Below are positions 1 through 8,145 of a stretch of 58,912 bases of DNA, one piece after another. A model generated the notes under the pieces. That model did not search any database. It saw nothing but the letters and a program-made list of their open reading frames with translations, and was not told where the DNA came from. The DNA is from CAZUGO01 sp964619935 (GTDB lineage Bacteria > Planctomycetota > Phycisphaerae > UBA1845 > CAIVHJ01), in contig CAZUGO010000089.1 of the NCBI GenBank assembly GCA_964619935.1, positions 1 to 58,912 of the forward strand, in the 5' to 3' direction. A program made the position numbers and the translations under genes. How positions within the stretch are numbered: position 1 is the first letter of the stretch; each line of letters opens with the position of its first letter.

Positions 1-1
1 C

Positions 2-865
2 GCGGCGGATTTGACCGCCGCCAGGCCCGAGTCCCGGGGGCCCCGCCCCCCCGGGGGCGCCGCCCCCGGTGGGGGGGCGGCGCGCCGGGCCGACCGTCCG
101 GTGGTCTGGGCACTGGGCGCCCATGTCATCAAGGTCGGCTGCAGCCCGGTGGTCATTGACCTGATCGAACGCGGCCTGGTCACCGCCATCTCCATGAACG
201 GTGCCACCGCCATTCATGACGTCGAGGTGGCCACGCTCGGTGCCACCAGCGAGGAAGTGGCCGACACCCTTGGCGACGGCTCCTTCGGCATGGTCCAGGA
301 AACACCCGCAGTCATGGCCGAAGCCTGCAAGATCGCCACCGCCCAGCGCAGCGGCCTGGGCGCGGCTTTGGGGTTGCTGTTGACCCAACTGGAAGCCGAC
401 CACTCCGAGTACAGCATCCTGGTCGCCGCCCATCGCGCCGGCATCCCCGCGACGGTCCACGTCGCCATTGGGACCGACACCGTGCACATGCACGCCAACG
501 CCAACGGAGCCCAAATCGGTCAGGCCAGCCTGCTTGACTTCCGGCTGATTTGTGACGTGGTCCGCGATCTGGCGCCGCCTCGCACCGGTGAACCGGCCGG
601 GATGTGGTGCAACATCGGCTCGGCGGTGCTGCTGCCGGAGGTGTTCTTGAAAGCGGTTGCCGTCGCCCGCAACCTGGGGGCTGACCTCGACGGTCTGTAC
701 ACGCTGAACCTGGACATGCAGCGGCACTATCGGCCGTCGCAGAACGTCACCGGGCGGCCGGTCCGGGCGGGACACGGCCTGAACCTCATTGGACAGCACG
801 AGGTCATGTTGCCGCTGCTTCGCCAGGCCCTCATCGAACGGTACTGCAGCCCGGTGACCTCCTGA
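2..865 (+). CDS. conserved protein of unknown function, 5' end outside the window
   Basis: The frame is open to the left edge, so the true start is probably upstream; the first possible start inside is a TTG at 11. About 285 residues are visible. Recurrent-looking blocks are WALGAHVIKVG, MNGATAIHDVE, GDGSFGMVQET, GTDTVHMH and NIGSAVLLPEVFLKA. The glycine-rich first block looks like a nucleotide-binding turn, but I cannot name a reaction. A Pro/Gly-rich low-complexity stretch just before the first block is encoded by the GC palindrome at 51-69. It lies 18 bp upstream of a heptose-bisphosphate-phosphatase-like gene and ahead of LPS-core genes, so a role in envelope or heptose metabolism is a guess from context only. 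I recall similar proteins of unknown function from deltaproteobacteria and planctomycetes, without certainty. Confidence 0.75.
   Translation, partial: AADLTAARPESRGPRPPGGAAPGGGAARRADRPVVWALGAHVIKVGCSPVVIDLIERGLVTAISMNGATAIHDVEVATLGATSEEVADTLGDGSFGMVQETPAVMAEACKIATAQRSGLGAALGLLLTQLEADHSEYSILVAAHRAGIPATVHVAIGTDTVHMHANANGAQIGQASLLDFRLICDVVRDLAPPRTGEPAGMWCNIGSAVLLPEVFLKAVAVARNLGADLDGLYTLNLDMQRHYRPSQNVTGRPVRAGHGLNLIGQHEVMLPLLRQALIERYCSPVTS
51..69. repeat. GC-only palindrome inside a coding region
   Basis: Nine-base arms CCGGGGGCG (51-59) and CGCCCCCGG (61-69) flank one central C. The palindrome sits in a longer tract of pure G/C with runs of seven C and seven G between about 36 and 85. It encodes a Pro/Gly/Ala-rich linker in the first gene. 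It could be a small inserted repeat or a mutation-prone tract. Confidence 0.6.
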
Positions 866-883
866 GGCAGGGGACCATGAAAC

Positions 884-1906
884 ATGAACCAAGCAGCAGT
901 GTTTCTGGATCGCGACAACACCATCATTGAGGATCCCGGCTATCTGGCCGATGCCAGCGAGGTCCGGCTGATTCCGGGGGCCGCGGAGGCCATCCGCAAG
1001 TGCAAGGCTGCCGGCTACAAGGTGGTGGTGGTCACCAACCAGTCGGGCATTGCCCGCGGGCTGATCAGTGAGGCCCAACTCCTCGAAATTCACGACCAAC
1101 TCGAAGCCCTGCTGCACCACGAGAACACTGCGGTCGACGGCATTTACTTCTGCCCTTTTTTGGACGGCCCTGAGGCCATCGTGGCCAGATACCGTCAGGA
1201 CAGCATCCTCCGCAAACCCAAGCCGGGGATGCTGCTCCAGGCGGCCGATGAGCTGGGCCTGGACTTGAACCGCAGTTGGATGATCGGCGACTCGCCCTCC
1301 GACGTCCAAGCCGGGCTGACCGCCGGATGCCGAACGGTGTTCCTCAGTGCCGACGCTGAGCCGCCCGACGACCTGGAAGCCGACTTCGTGGTCGCCGGCT
1401 TGTGCGAAGCGGTCGACGTCATCGTCAACGGATCGGGTGACCCGGTCACCGCCGCTTCGCCCCGGGCGGAACTGCCTGCCGCCGAACCCCAGGACGATCA
1501 ACCGCAAGTCGAACCCGAATGTGAACCCGGCGGCGCGCCCGAGGCAGAATCCGAACCCGATGATGAACCGGACGCCGCGCCCGAACCGGAGGCCGAAGCC
1601 CGACCCGACCTGCTGCTGCCGGACCGCTCCGAACTCGCTCCGCCGGACCCCACGCTCGACGTGCTCAAGGAGATCCGCAGCCTGCTGTTGCAGCAGCGCC
1701 GTGTGCGCCTGCAACGAGACTTCTCGCTGGCTCGGCTGGGAGCCACTTTGTTCCAGTTTGTGGCCCTGGCGGTACTGCTTTGGGGACTGGCTGCTTTCGT
1801 CGGGGGAGGCGACGGTGCGGCCCAGGCGGTGCTCTTGCGCTTCGCCCTGGCGGCCGTCGTCCAGTTGATGGCCCTGACCCTGTTTGTTATCGATCGATCC
1901 GAATAG
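884..1906 (+). CDS. HAD-family D,D-heptose 1,7-bisphosphate phosphatase-like protein with acidic linker and membrane tail
   Basis: Residues 1-165 match the GmhB type of HAD phosphatase, which removes the 7-phosphate from heptose 1,7-bisphosphate during LPS-core heptose synthesis. The nucleophile motif is FLDRDNTI (the family usually has DRDGT), followed by VVTNQSGIARG, KPKPGM and IGDSPSDVQAG. The Cys/His zinc-binding loop usual in GmhB is missing: only one Cys (YFCPFLDG) remains. Residues about 185-260 form a Pro/Glu/Asp-rich linker. The last 60 residues hold two hydrophobic segments (FVALAVLLWGLAAF and a second ending LMALTLFVIDRSE), so the protein should be membrane-anchored with a cytoplasmic catalytic head. 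Stand-alone GmhB is about 180-190 residues, so half of this 340-residue protein is extra. A heptosyltransferase follows 79 bp downstream. Confidence 0.85.
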   Translation: MNQAAVFLDRDNTIIEDPGYLADASEVRLIPGAAEAIRKCKAAGYKVVVVTNQSGIARGLISEAQLLEIHDQLEALLHHENTAVDGIYFCPFLDGPEAIVARYRQDSILRKPKPGMLLQAADELGLDLNRSWMIGDSPSDVQAGLTAGCRTVFLSADAEPPDDLEADFVVAGLCEAVDVIVNGSGDPVTAASPRAELPAAEPQDDQPQVEPECEPGGAPEAESEPDDEPDAAPEPEAEARPDLLLPDRSELAPPDPTLDVLKEIRSLLLQQRRVRLQRDFSLARLGATLFQFVALAVLLWGLAAFVGGGDGAAQAVLLRFALAAVVQLMALTLFVIDRSE

Positions 1907-1985
1907 CTGCTACAATGTCCTGCGGCAAACCCGCGCAGGGCGGGTCGACCCCCCCACTCAGGAACCCCAGGAACGCTGTACCCTG

Positions 1986-3047
1986 ATGGCATCGTCCGAC
2001 ACAGCGCCAGTTCCGGATTGCTCCAATCTGCTCATCGTCCTGCCCAACTGGGTCGGCGATGTGGTGATGGCTACGCCCAGCCTGCGGGCGATTCGCCGGC
2101 AAGTTCGCGGCCAGATCACGTACCTGATGCGGCCGTATGTCCAGGATGTCGTGCACGGCCTGCCCTGGATGGATCACGCCGAGTTCTGGCCCGAATCGGC
2201 TGGGCGCAAACGCGCCGGCTTCCTGCCGCTGGCCCGGCGGCTGCGCGCCCGGCGCTTTTCGGCGGTCCTGCTACTCACCAACTCCTTTCGCAGTGCCGTG
2301 TTGGCCTGGACCACCGCCGCCCGGCGCCGCATCGGTTACGCCCGCGACTATCGCTCGTTTCTGCTGACTGACCCCTTGCGACCGCGGCGCCGTGAGGGCC
2401 GCTTCAAGATTGAATCGATGCTGACCTATTATGGTCGGCTGGCCCAGCACCTGGGCTGCGGCGATGTCGGCGGACGGCTAGAGTTGGCGACCGACCCGGA
2501 CAGCGACGCCGCCGTCGACCGCTGGTGGTCGGAACTGGGCGTCAAAGCCGGGCAGCCGCTGATTGTGCTCAACCCAGGCGGCTCCTTCGGCGCCTCCAAG
2601 CTGTACCCGGCGGAGCGGTTTGCCGAGGTCGGAGAGGCCCTGGCCCGCGACATTGGGGCCCGCATCTTGGTCACCGGCGGACCCCAGGAAGTCGGCATCG
2701 TCGAAGCGGTGGTCCGCGGCATCAGCAATGCCGCCGCCCTGCTGCCGCCGCGCCTGAACCTCCGTCTGCTGAAATCGATCATCCGCCGCAGCCGGTTGCT
2801 GGTAACCAATGACACCGGCCCGCGTCATTTTGCGATTGCCTTCGACGTGCCGGTGGTGACCATTTTCGGCCCGACCCATCCGGCGTGGACCGAGAGCCAC
2901 TATCGCGATGAACGCAAGGTCCAGATCCCGGTGAACTGTGGGCCCTGCCAGAAACCGGTCTGTCCACTGGATCACCGCTGCATGACCGGGATCGCGCCTG
3001 CCGCGGTCGTCGCCCAGGCCATGGCCCTGCTGGCAGGCCGAAATTAG
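1986..3047 (+). CDS. waaF: glycosyltransferase family 9 (LPS heptosyltransferase II-like)
   Basis: This GT-B enzyme is expected to transfer heptose from ADP-heptose to the inner core of lipopolysaccharide on the cytoplasmic side of the inner membrane. The N-terminus NLLIVLPNWVGDVVMATPSL is the classic GT9 acceptor-side motif. The C-terminal half has LIVLNPGGSFGASKLYP, ILVTGGPQEV and VTNDTGPRHFA with VTIFGPTHPAWT, which form the ADP-sugar site. The Cys-rich end (NCGPCQKPVCP) is common in WaaF proteins. The start is set at ATG 1986, giving 353 residues; the frame is open further upstream to 1884, but that would overlap the previous gene and has no family similarity. Assignment to WaaF over other GT9 enzymes is from motif resemblance. 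The next gene is an LPS-core kinase. Confidence 0.87.
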   Translation: MASSDTAPVPDCSNLLIVLPNWVGDVVMATPSLRAIRRQVRGQITYLMRPYVQDVVHGLPWMDHAEFWPESAGRKRAGFLPLARRLRARRFSAVLLLTNSFRSAVLAWTTAARRRIGYARDYRSFLLTDPLRPRRREGRFKIESMLTYYGRLAQHLGCGDVGGRLELATDPDSDAAVDRWWSELGVKAGQPLIVLNPGGSFGASKLYPAERFAEVGEALARDIGARILVTGGPQEVGIVEAVVRGISNAAALLPPRLNLRLLKSIIRRSRLLVTNDTGPRHFAIAFDVPVVTIFGPTHPAWTESHYRDERKVQIPVNCGPCQKPVCPLDHRCMTGIAPAAVVAQAMALLAGRN

Positions 3048-3098
3048 GTGTCCACTTGAGCGGACGGGCGAGGTCATCCCCAGGAGGTGGACCCGGCG

Positions 3099-4016
3099 TT
3101 GAGAGTAACCAGAGTTCGATGGCAACCGGATCAGCCCTGCCCGCATACAGACCCAGACTCCATGAGCCCCACGCGTCGCATCAACGGCCCGCACCAACGC
3201 ATCGGTGATTTGTGGGTCCACCCCGACTATGCCGCGGCGCTGCGGCGCGGCGGACTGTGTGACTTCGACGCTTTGCTGACCGCACCAGGTGATCACCGCC
3301 TACACAAGCAAGGTCTGGCTGCCTGGCGGCAGCGCCTGGTGCTGACCCTCGACACGCCGGGCGGGCCGCAGCGGCTGTTCCTGAAGCGCTACCATTGCCC
3401 GCCCCTGCACCGCCAGTTCGAGCGCCTGTGGACTCGGGCATCCAGTACCGCCGAGATTGAAGGATCCTGGCTGCAGCGGGTCGCCGACTTGGGCATCCGG
3501 GTGCCGCCACTGGTGGCCTACGGCAGCCGCCGCCAGGGAGCGGTCGAGACCGACAGCCTGCTGCTGACCGCTGAAGTGCCCGGGCAGTCGCTGGAACAAT
3601 GGCTGCCTCAGGCCGTCGAGCGCCGAGCACTGCACCGCGAGGCCAAAGAAAGAATCGCACGCCAACTCGCGTCGCTGGTCGCCCGGCTGCACAGCGCCGG
3701 GCTGTACCACCGCGACTTGTACGTGTCCCACATTTTCGTTCACCCGCTAGCCGACGGAGATCCGGAACTCTATCTGATCGACCTGCAGCGAGTTCGGCAG
3801 GCCCGCTGGCGACAACGGCGCTGGCGGATCAAAGACCTCGCGGCACTGCACTATTCCACGCCGGCCACCGCCGCCACCGCGGCAGACCGGATCCGCTGGA
3901 TGAAGCGCTATCTGGGCACCTGGCGCTTAACCCGCCCGCATAAGGCACTGATCCGCGCGGTGGGCCGCAAGGCCGCCCGGATCGCCCGGCACAGCCGGAA
4001 ACATGGATTGGGGTAG
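3099..4016 (+). CDS. LPS-core heptose kinase-like protein (WaaP/RfaP, Kdo/InaA kinase family)
   Basis: The protein has an aminoglycoside-phosphotransferase/RIO-like kinase fold of the kind that phosphorylates inner-core sugars of LPS. Visible elements are RLFLKRYHCPP (the Lys that should bind ATP phosphates), AEIEGSWLQRVADLGIRVPP, LLLTAEVPGQSLEQWL, the catalytic loop GLYHRDLYVSHIFV (HRD with a following His where WaaP has its own loop) and LYLIDLQRVRQ (metal-binding Asp). Basic residues dominate the C-terminus. The start is uncertain: a good AGGAGG lies at 3082-3087 and points to TTG 3099, while the first ATG in frame is 3162 and lacks a ribosome site. The last 14 bases overlap the next glycosyltransferase, which supports one operon. 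Confidence 0.8.
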   Translation: MRVTRVRWQPDQPCPHTDPDSMSPTRRINGPHQRIGDLWVHPDYAAALRRGGLCDFDALLTAPGDHRLHKQGLAAWRQRLVLTLDTPGGPQRLFLKRYHCPPLHRQFERLWTRASSTAEIEGSWLQRVADLGIRVPPLVAYGSRRQGAVETDSLLLTAEVPGQSLEQWLPQAVERRALHREAKERIARQLASLVARLHSAGLYHRDLYVSHIFVHPLADGDPELYLIDLQRVRQARWRQRRWRIKDLAALHYSTPATAATAADRIRWMKRYLGTWRLTRPHKALIRAVGRKAARIARHSRKHGLG

Positions 4017-5211
4017 GGCCGTGAGGATCGCGATCGTCGCCGAAAGTGTGCTCCCCGAACAAGGCGGTGCGGAAACCTCCACCCTGCAATTCGTGCGGCA
4101 CCTGCTGCACCGCGGGCTGATGGTTGACCTGTACACCCGATCGCTCCTGCCGGATGAGCCCGGCTTGCAGGTGCACTCCGTCGACACCGCCAATGCCACC
4201 CACGGGACCCGCACCCTGCGGTTTGTCCGCGCCGCCGACCGCATGCTGGGCAGCCGTGCCGCCGACGTGATTCACGCCATCACGCCGTGCCGCCGGGCTC
4301 AGGTCTATCAACCTCGCGGTGGCACCATTCCCGAGACGATCGCCCGCAGTCTCGCGCTGCGGCAAACGCCGGCAGGCCGCCTGCTGAAGGCCCTGACCAA
4401 CCGGCTGAATCTCAAGCAGTGGCGGATGCTGGCCATGGAGCGGGCGCTACTCCACCGCCAGCCGCCGCCGACGGTGGTGGCGATCTCGCAATACGTAGCC
4501 CGCCAGTTTCAGGAGCACTATGGGCTGGACGCGGCCGGCATCCGCGTGGTGTTCAACGGGGTCGACCATCAACCGCCGGACCCGGAAACCCACCGCCGCG
4601 AACGCAGCGCGTGCCGCCGGCTGTACGCCGTCGAGGACTCCGGGGTGCTGGCCCTGCTGGTGGCCCACAACTTCCGGCTCAAAGGGGTCGCTTCCTGGAT
4701 CCGCGCCATGGCGATCTTGCGGCAGCGGCTCGGTGCACGCATCCGCTCGGTGATCGTCGGCAAAGGCAACCCCCTGCCCTACCGCAAGACGCTCGCCGCG
4801 CTGGGGCTGCAAGACCAGGTGCTCTTCGCCGGACCCACCCGGCACACCCAGTTGTTCTATCACGGTGCCGACCTGCTGGTGCATCCCACCTACTACGACC
4901 CCTGCAGCCGGGTGGTCCTGGAAGCCATGTTGCACGGCGTGCCTTGCGTCACCACGCGATTCAACGGCGCTGCGGAGATCATCGAGCACGGCCGTACCGG
5001 GATGGTCATCGACCACCCAGGCGACGCGGTCGCACTGGCCGAAGCCTGCCTGCGAGTAATCCACGGCCAGTTTGCCGGCGCCCTGCACCAGACTCTGCCA
5101 CGGCTCCGCACCCAACTGAGCATGCAACACCACGCCGACCAACTCATCGATATCTACCGCCACCTGGCGACGCACCCCGCACCACCGGAGGGTGCAAGAG
5201 GTCGCCCTTGA
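4003..5211 (+). CDS. glycosyltransferase family 4, WaaG-like
   Basis: This GT-B glycosyltransferase has 402 residues. The N-terminus RIAIVAESVLPEQGGAE resembles WaaG (LPS glucosyltransferase I), with the glycine-rich acceptor loop. The C-terminal donor site shows HPTYYDPCSRVVLEAMLHG followed by VPCVTTRFNGAAEI, the E-x7-E region typical of GT4, and VVFNGVDH in the middle. It probably adds a hexose to the heptose core. It overlaps the preceding kinase gene by 14 bases and the following PlsY gene by 4 bases (TTGA), so translation is likely coupled. ATG 4003 is used as start; GTG 4021 is an alternative that would remove the overlap. The sugar donor cannot be read from the sequence. Confidence 0.88.
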   Translation: MDWGRAVRIAIVAESVLPEQGGAETSTLQFVRHLLHRGLMVDLYTRSLLPDEPGLQVHSVDTANATHGTRTLRFVRAADRMLGSRAADVIHAITPCRRAQVYQPRGGTIPETIARSLALRQTPAGRLLKALTNRLNLKQWRMLAMERALLHRQPPPTVVAISQYVARQFQEHYGLDAAGIRVVFNGVDHQPPDPETHRRERSACRRLYAVEDSGVLALLVAHNFRLKGVASWIRAMAILRQRLGARIRSVIVGKGNPLPYRKTLAALGLQDQVLFAGPTRHTQLFYHGADLLVHPTYYDPCSRVVLEAMLHGVPCVTTRFNGAAEIIEHGRTGMVIDHPGDAVALAEACLRVIHGQFAGALHQTLPRLRTQLSMQHHADQLIDIYRHLATHPAPPEGARGRP

Positions 5212-5855
5212 AGACGCCACTGATGTCGCTGGCCGTGGTCGGTTGCTATCTTCTCGGCAGCGTGCCGTTTGGCTTGCTGGTGTCCCGCGGAATGGGCATT
5301 GACATCCGCGAGCATGGCAGCCGCAACATCGGCGCCACCAACGTCGGCCGCGTGCTTGGCTTCAAGTGGGGTGCTGTGGTTCTGGGGTTGGATCTGGCGA
5401 AGGGGCTCTTACCGACGGCCGCCGTCGGTGCGTGGGTCACACGGTCGAGCGCCGTCCTGGGGGCCGCCGAGTACGGCTGGTGGCTGCTGGCGGCAACCGC
5501 CTGCATCCTCGGCCACATCTATCCGGTGTACCTGGGTTTTCGCGGCGGCAAGGGTGTTGCGACCACCCTGGGAGCCAGCCTCGCGGTCTACCCGGACCTG
5601 ACCCTGGCGATGGCGGTGTGCCTGGCGATCGGACTGGCGGTCACCGCGATCAGCCGCTACGTGTCGCTGGGGTCGCTGTCCGCGGCGGTCGCCATCCCGC
5701 TGACCGTATGGTTCTTCTTTCGGCCGCTGGATCTGCAGCAGCACTGGCCGGTACTGCTGTATTCGATCGCGCTGCCCGCGGTGGTGATGTACCGCCATCG
5801 CGACAACATCCGGCGGCTGTGGCACGGCACCGAACGTCGCATCGGCCAATCCTGA
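5208..5855 (+). CDS. plsY: glycerol-3-phosphate acyltransferase PlsY
   Basis: PlsY transfers the acyl group of acyl-phosphate to sn-glycerol-3-phosphate, the first step of phospholipid synthesis, in the inner membrane. The 215-residue product has the expected multi-pass hydrophobic profile and all three family blocks: GSVPFGLLVSR near the N-terminus, GSRNIGATNVGR and GHIYPVYLGFRGGKGVAT. The C-terminus ends with the usual MYRHRDNIRRLWHGTE. The start is TTG 5208, whose last two bases overlap the stop of the glycosyltransferase; ATG 5223 would trim five residues and is also possible. A much longer frame upstream in this phase is only the shadow of the glycosyltransferase gene. It is the last gene of the envelope cluster, and a convergent gene follows after 9 bases. 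Confidence 0.94.
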   Translation: MKTPLMSLAVVGCYLLGSVPFGLLVSRGMGIDIREHGSRNIGATNVGRVLGFKWGAVVLGLDLAKGLLPTAAVGAWVTRSSAVLGAAEYGWWLLAATACILGHIYPVYLGFRGGKGVATTLGASLAVYPDLTLAMAVCLAIGLAVTAISRYVSLGSLSAAVAIPLTVWFFFRPLDLQQHWPVLLYSIALPAVVMYRHRDNIRRLWHGTERRIGQS

Positions 5856-5864
5856 CCCACCGCC

Positions 5865-6497
5865 TCATCCGCCCAGAGCAGAGGCCACCCCGGCTTGGGT
5901 TTGGCTGGCTGCCGCCCCGTGGTGCTGCTCCACCCAGACCCGCAGCTCAGGAATCTCGAACTCGGCGCTCGGCTCGGTCACGCGCTGGAACCAGCCCAGC
6001 GGAACCCGGCGGGTGGCGCCGGGCGCCAGCGGTCCGGGCAAGTCGTCGCCCAGGGCAACCGGGGTCGCCAGGTACTCATTGTCGGTCAGCACGATCCGGC
6101 CCTTGGCATCGGAGACGACGACCCGCAGGCCCATCACTGAGACCAACTCGTGTCCCGTGTTGCACACCGTCACTACCGGTCGAATGTAATTGTCCCCCCC
6201 GGGGTGGTCTTCGAATCGGATCGAGACATCGAGGGCATCGGCGTAAGCCAGCCGGCGCTGATTGCTGACCACGTCCTGCAGGGCCGGTACCGCCTCGATG
6301 GCCGCCGGCAGGTCTTTGGCTCCCTGCTCGATCAGATCGAAGACGTTTCCTCCGCTGTGCTCGATCATCCGCATCCCATAGAATACGATTCCGGAGACGC
6401 ACACCACCGCGACGATGACGATGCTGCACACCCCCCAAACCATCGAGGACCAGAAGGACATCCGTTTGTTGACAACCACCGGTTGCGGTCGGCTCAT
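5865..6497 (-). CDS. single-pass membrane protein of unknown function
   Basis: I do not recognise a family. With the ATG at 6497 the product has 210 residues. A strong membrane segment lies at about residues 17-40 (MVWGVCSIVIVAVVCVSGIVF). The remaining 165 residues should be outside the cytoplasm and are predicted by eye to be beta-rich, with IRPVVTVCNTGHE and LRVVVSDAKGRIVLTD, like the small beta-sandwich domains of proteins that carry protein-protein contacts. The start is decided by CAGGAG 8-13 bases ahead of ATG 6497; the frame is open further upstream to 6677, but that part is low-complexity and basic. It converges on plsY and diverges from enolase. Function unknown. Confidence 0.72.
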   Translation of the reverse strand: MSRPQPVVVNKRMSFWSSMVWGVCSIVIVAVVCVSGIVFYGMRMIEHSGGNVFDLIEQGAKDLPAAIEAVPALQDVVSNQRRLAYADALDVSIRFEDHPGGDNYIRPVVTVCNTGHELVSVMGLRVVVSDAKGRIVLTDNEYLATPVALGDDLPGPLAPGATRRVPLGWFQRVTEPSAEFEIPELRVWVEQHHGAAASQTQAGVASALGG

Positions 6498-6815
6498 GGT
6501 CGACGCTCCTGTTGCAGGACCTTTCTTGACGAAGTGCCAGCTCATGGAACGGTATTCGCCGGCAGACCCCGCATATTCGGCAGGTCCGCGGGCTGGACTC
6601 CGCCCGGCACCACCACGCCGCCGACAGCGCCCGTTAGTGATTGTATCAACTTGACTTATCGAATAGGATGACGACATCCGGGCCGCCGGCCGCTGTGCCA
6701 GCGGGCCTGAATGGGCAGACCCCGCAGGGGTGCCCGGTCCCGTCGCCCGGCGGGCCGCCGAGCGCTGGAGATGTTCCGCAGTGGTTGTCGATAATGATAA
6801 TGAACGAGGGTCACC
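6498..6815. other. divergent intergenic region upstream of enolase
   Basis: This 318-base gap separates the minus-strand membrane protein from enolase. It holds the AT-rich patch at 6636-6670 with the possible minus-strand -10 element and a second AT-rich stretch (GATAATGATAATGAACG, about 6789-6805) just ahead of the enolase ribosome site GAGGGT. I see no convincing coding sequence in it. Confidence 0.5.
6640..6645 (-). promoter_or_regulatory. possible extended -10 promoter element for the membrane-protein gene
   Basis: On the minus strand the sequence TGATACAAT reads as an extended -10 box (TG-n-TACAAT) in an AT-rich patch of an otherwise GC-rich intergenic region. It would start a transcript with a leader of about 135 bases before ATG 6497. 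No good -35 box is seen, which extended -10 promoters tolerate. Confidence 0.3.
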
Positions 6816-8111
6816 ATGTCATCCCCTACCATCATTCACGTGGAAGCCCTGGAAATCCTGGATTCCCGAGGCAACCCTACCATCGAGACCACGGTGGTGC
6901 TTGAGGACGGCAGCGTCGGGCAGGCTGCCGTGCCGTCCGGCGCGTCGACCGGTAAACACGAGGCTGTTGAACTGCGCGACCAGGATCCGCAGCGATATGG
7001 CGGCAAAGGCGTGCTCAAGGCAGTCGAGCACGTCAACACCGACCTCTATGAGACCGTCGTCGGGCTGGACGCCCTCGACCAGGAGGAGGTCGACGCGCTG
7101 CTGATCGAGGCCGACGGCACCCCCAACAAGAGCCGCTACGGGGCCAACGCCATCTTGTCGATATCGCTGGCCACGGCCAAAGCCGCCGCCCAATCGTGTG
7201 GACTGCCGCTCTATCGCTACCTGGGTGGCGCTGCCAGCCACGTCCTGCCGGTCCCGATGTTGAACATCCTCAACGGCGGCCGGCATGCCGACAACAATGT
7301 CGATTTCCAGGAATTCATGATTCAACCATGGGGGGCGGAGACCTTCGCACAAGCGTTGCAAATGGGCGTGGAATGTTTCCACGCCCTGGGCCGGGTGCTG
7401 CACAAACGCGGCTACCACACGGCGGTCGGAGACGAAGGCGGATTCGCCCCGGACCTGAAGTCCAATGATCAGGCCTTGGAATTGATCACCGAAGCGGTCG
7501 ACAGCGCCGGCTATGAGCTAGGCCAAGACCTGTTCATCGCCCTGGACCCGGCGGCCAGCGAGATGTTCGACCCGCAGACCGGCCACTACCGCTTCTTCAA
7601 GTCGGACCCCCAACGTGCGGTGTCCGGAACCGAACTCATCGAGTACTGGCAGGGTTGGATTGAAGCCTATCCGATCCGCTCCATCGAGGACGGCCTGGCC
7701 GAGGACGACTGGGACCATTGGCAGCGGTTGACCGCGGCACTCGGTGCGCGCGTGCAACTGGTCGGAGATGATTTGCTGGTGACCAACACCGACCGCTTGG
7801 AGCGCGCCGTCCGCGAGCGGGCCGCCAACGCGATCCTGATCAAGGCCAACCAGATCGGCACCCTGTCCGAAACCTTTCGAACCATCCACATGGCCCAGCG
7901 CAGTGGGTGGAACGTGGTCATCTCTCATCGCAGCGGCGAGACCGAGGACACCACCATCGCCGACATCGCCGTCGCCGCCCACGCCGGCCAGATCAAGACC
8001 GGCAGCGCCTGCCGATCCGATCGCGTGGCCAAGTACAACCGCCTGCTGAGAATCGAACGGGACCTGGGTGACCAAGCGGTTTTCGGCGGGCGGCTGTGGA
8101 ACAAGAACTGA
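6816..8111 (+). CDS. eno: enolase (phosphopyruvate hydratase)
   Basis: Enolase converts 2-phosphoglycerate to phosphoenolpyruvate in glycolysis. The 431-residue length is normal. All family blocks are present in order: EILDSRGNPTIE, VPSGASTGKHEAVELRD, NGGRHADNNVDFQEF (substrate loop), VGDEGGFAPDL (acid catalyst region), ALDPAASEMF (metal Asp), SIEDGLAEDDWD (metal Glu), VGDDLLVTN (metal Asp), ILIKANQIGTLSET (catalytic Lys), ISHRSGETEDTTIADIAV and IKTGSACRSDRVAKYN. ATG 6816 follows GAGGGTCACC, a usable ribosome site. It has its own upstream region and is followed by a small membrane-protein gene, as enolase is followed by a septum-type coiled-coil gene in many bacteria. Confidence 0.97.
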   Translation: MSSPTIIHVEALEILDSRGNPTIETTVVLEDGSVGQAAVPSGASTGKHEAVELRDQDPQRYGGKGVLKAVEHVNTDLYETVVGLDALDQEEVDALLIEADGTPNKSRYGANAILSISLATAKAAAQSCGLPLYRYLGGAASHVLPVPMLNILNGGRHADNNVDFQEFMIQPWGAETFAQALQMGVECFHALGRVLHKRGYHTAVGDEGGFAPDLKSNDQALELITEAVDSAGYELGQDLFIALDPAASEMFDPQTGHYRFFKSDPQRAVSGTELIEYWQGWIEAYPIRSIEDGLAEDDWDHWQRLTAALGARVQLVGDDLLVTNTDRLERAVRERAANAILIKANQIGTLSETFRTIHMAQRSGWNVVISHRSGETEDTTIADIAVAAHAGQIKTGSACRSDRVAKYNRLLRIERDLGDQAVFGGRLWNKN

Positions 8112-8145
8112 CCGGAGTGCCGCCGATCAGGGCACGCGATTCTGC

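Noticed and set aside
4287..5222. Long upstream extension of the plsY frame (would give 522 residues)
   Set aside because: The extension is the shifted-frame shadow of the GT4 gene; PlsY similarity begins only at about 5223.
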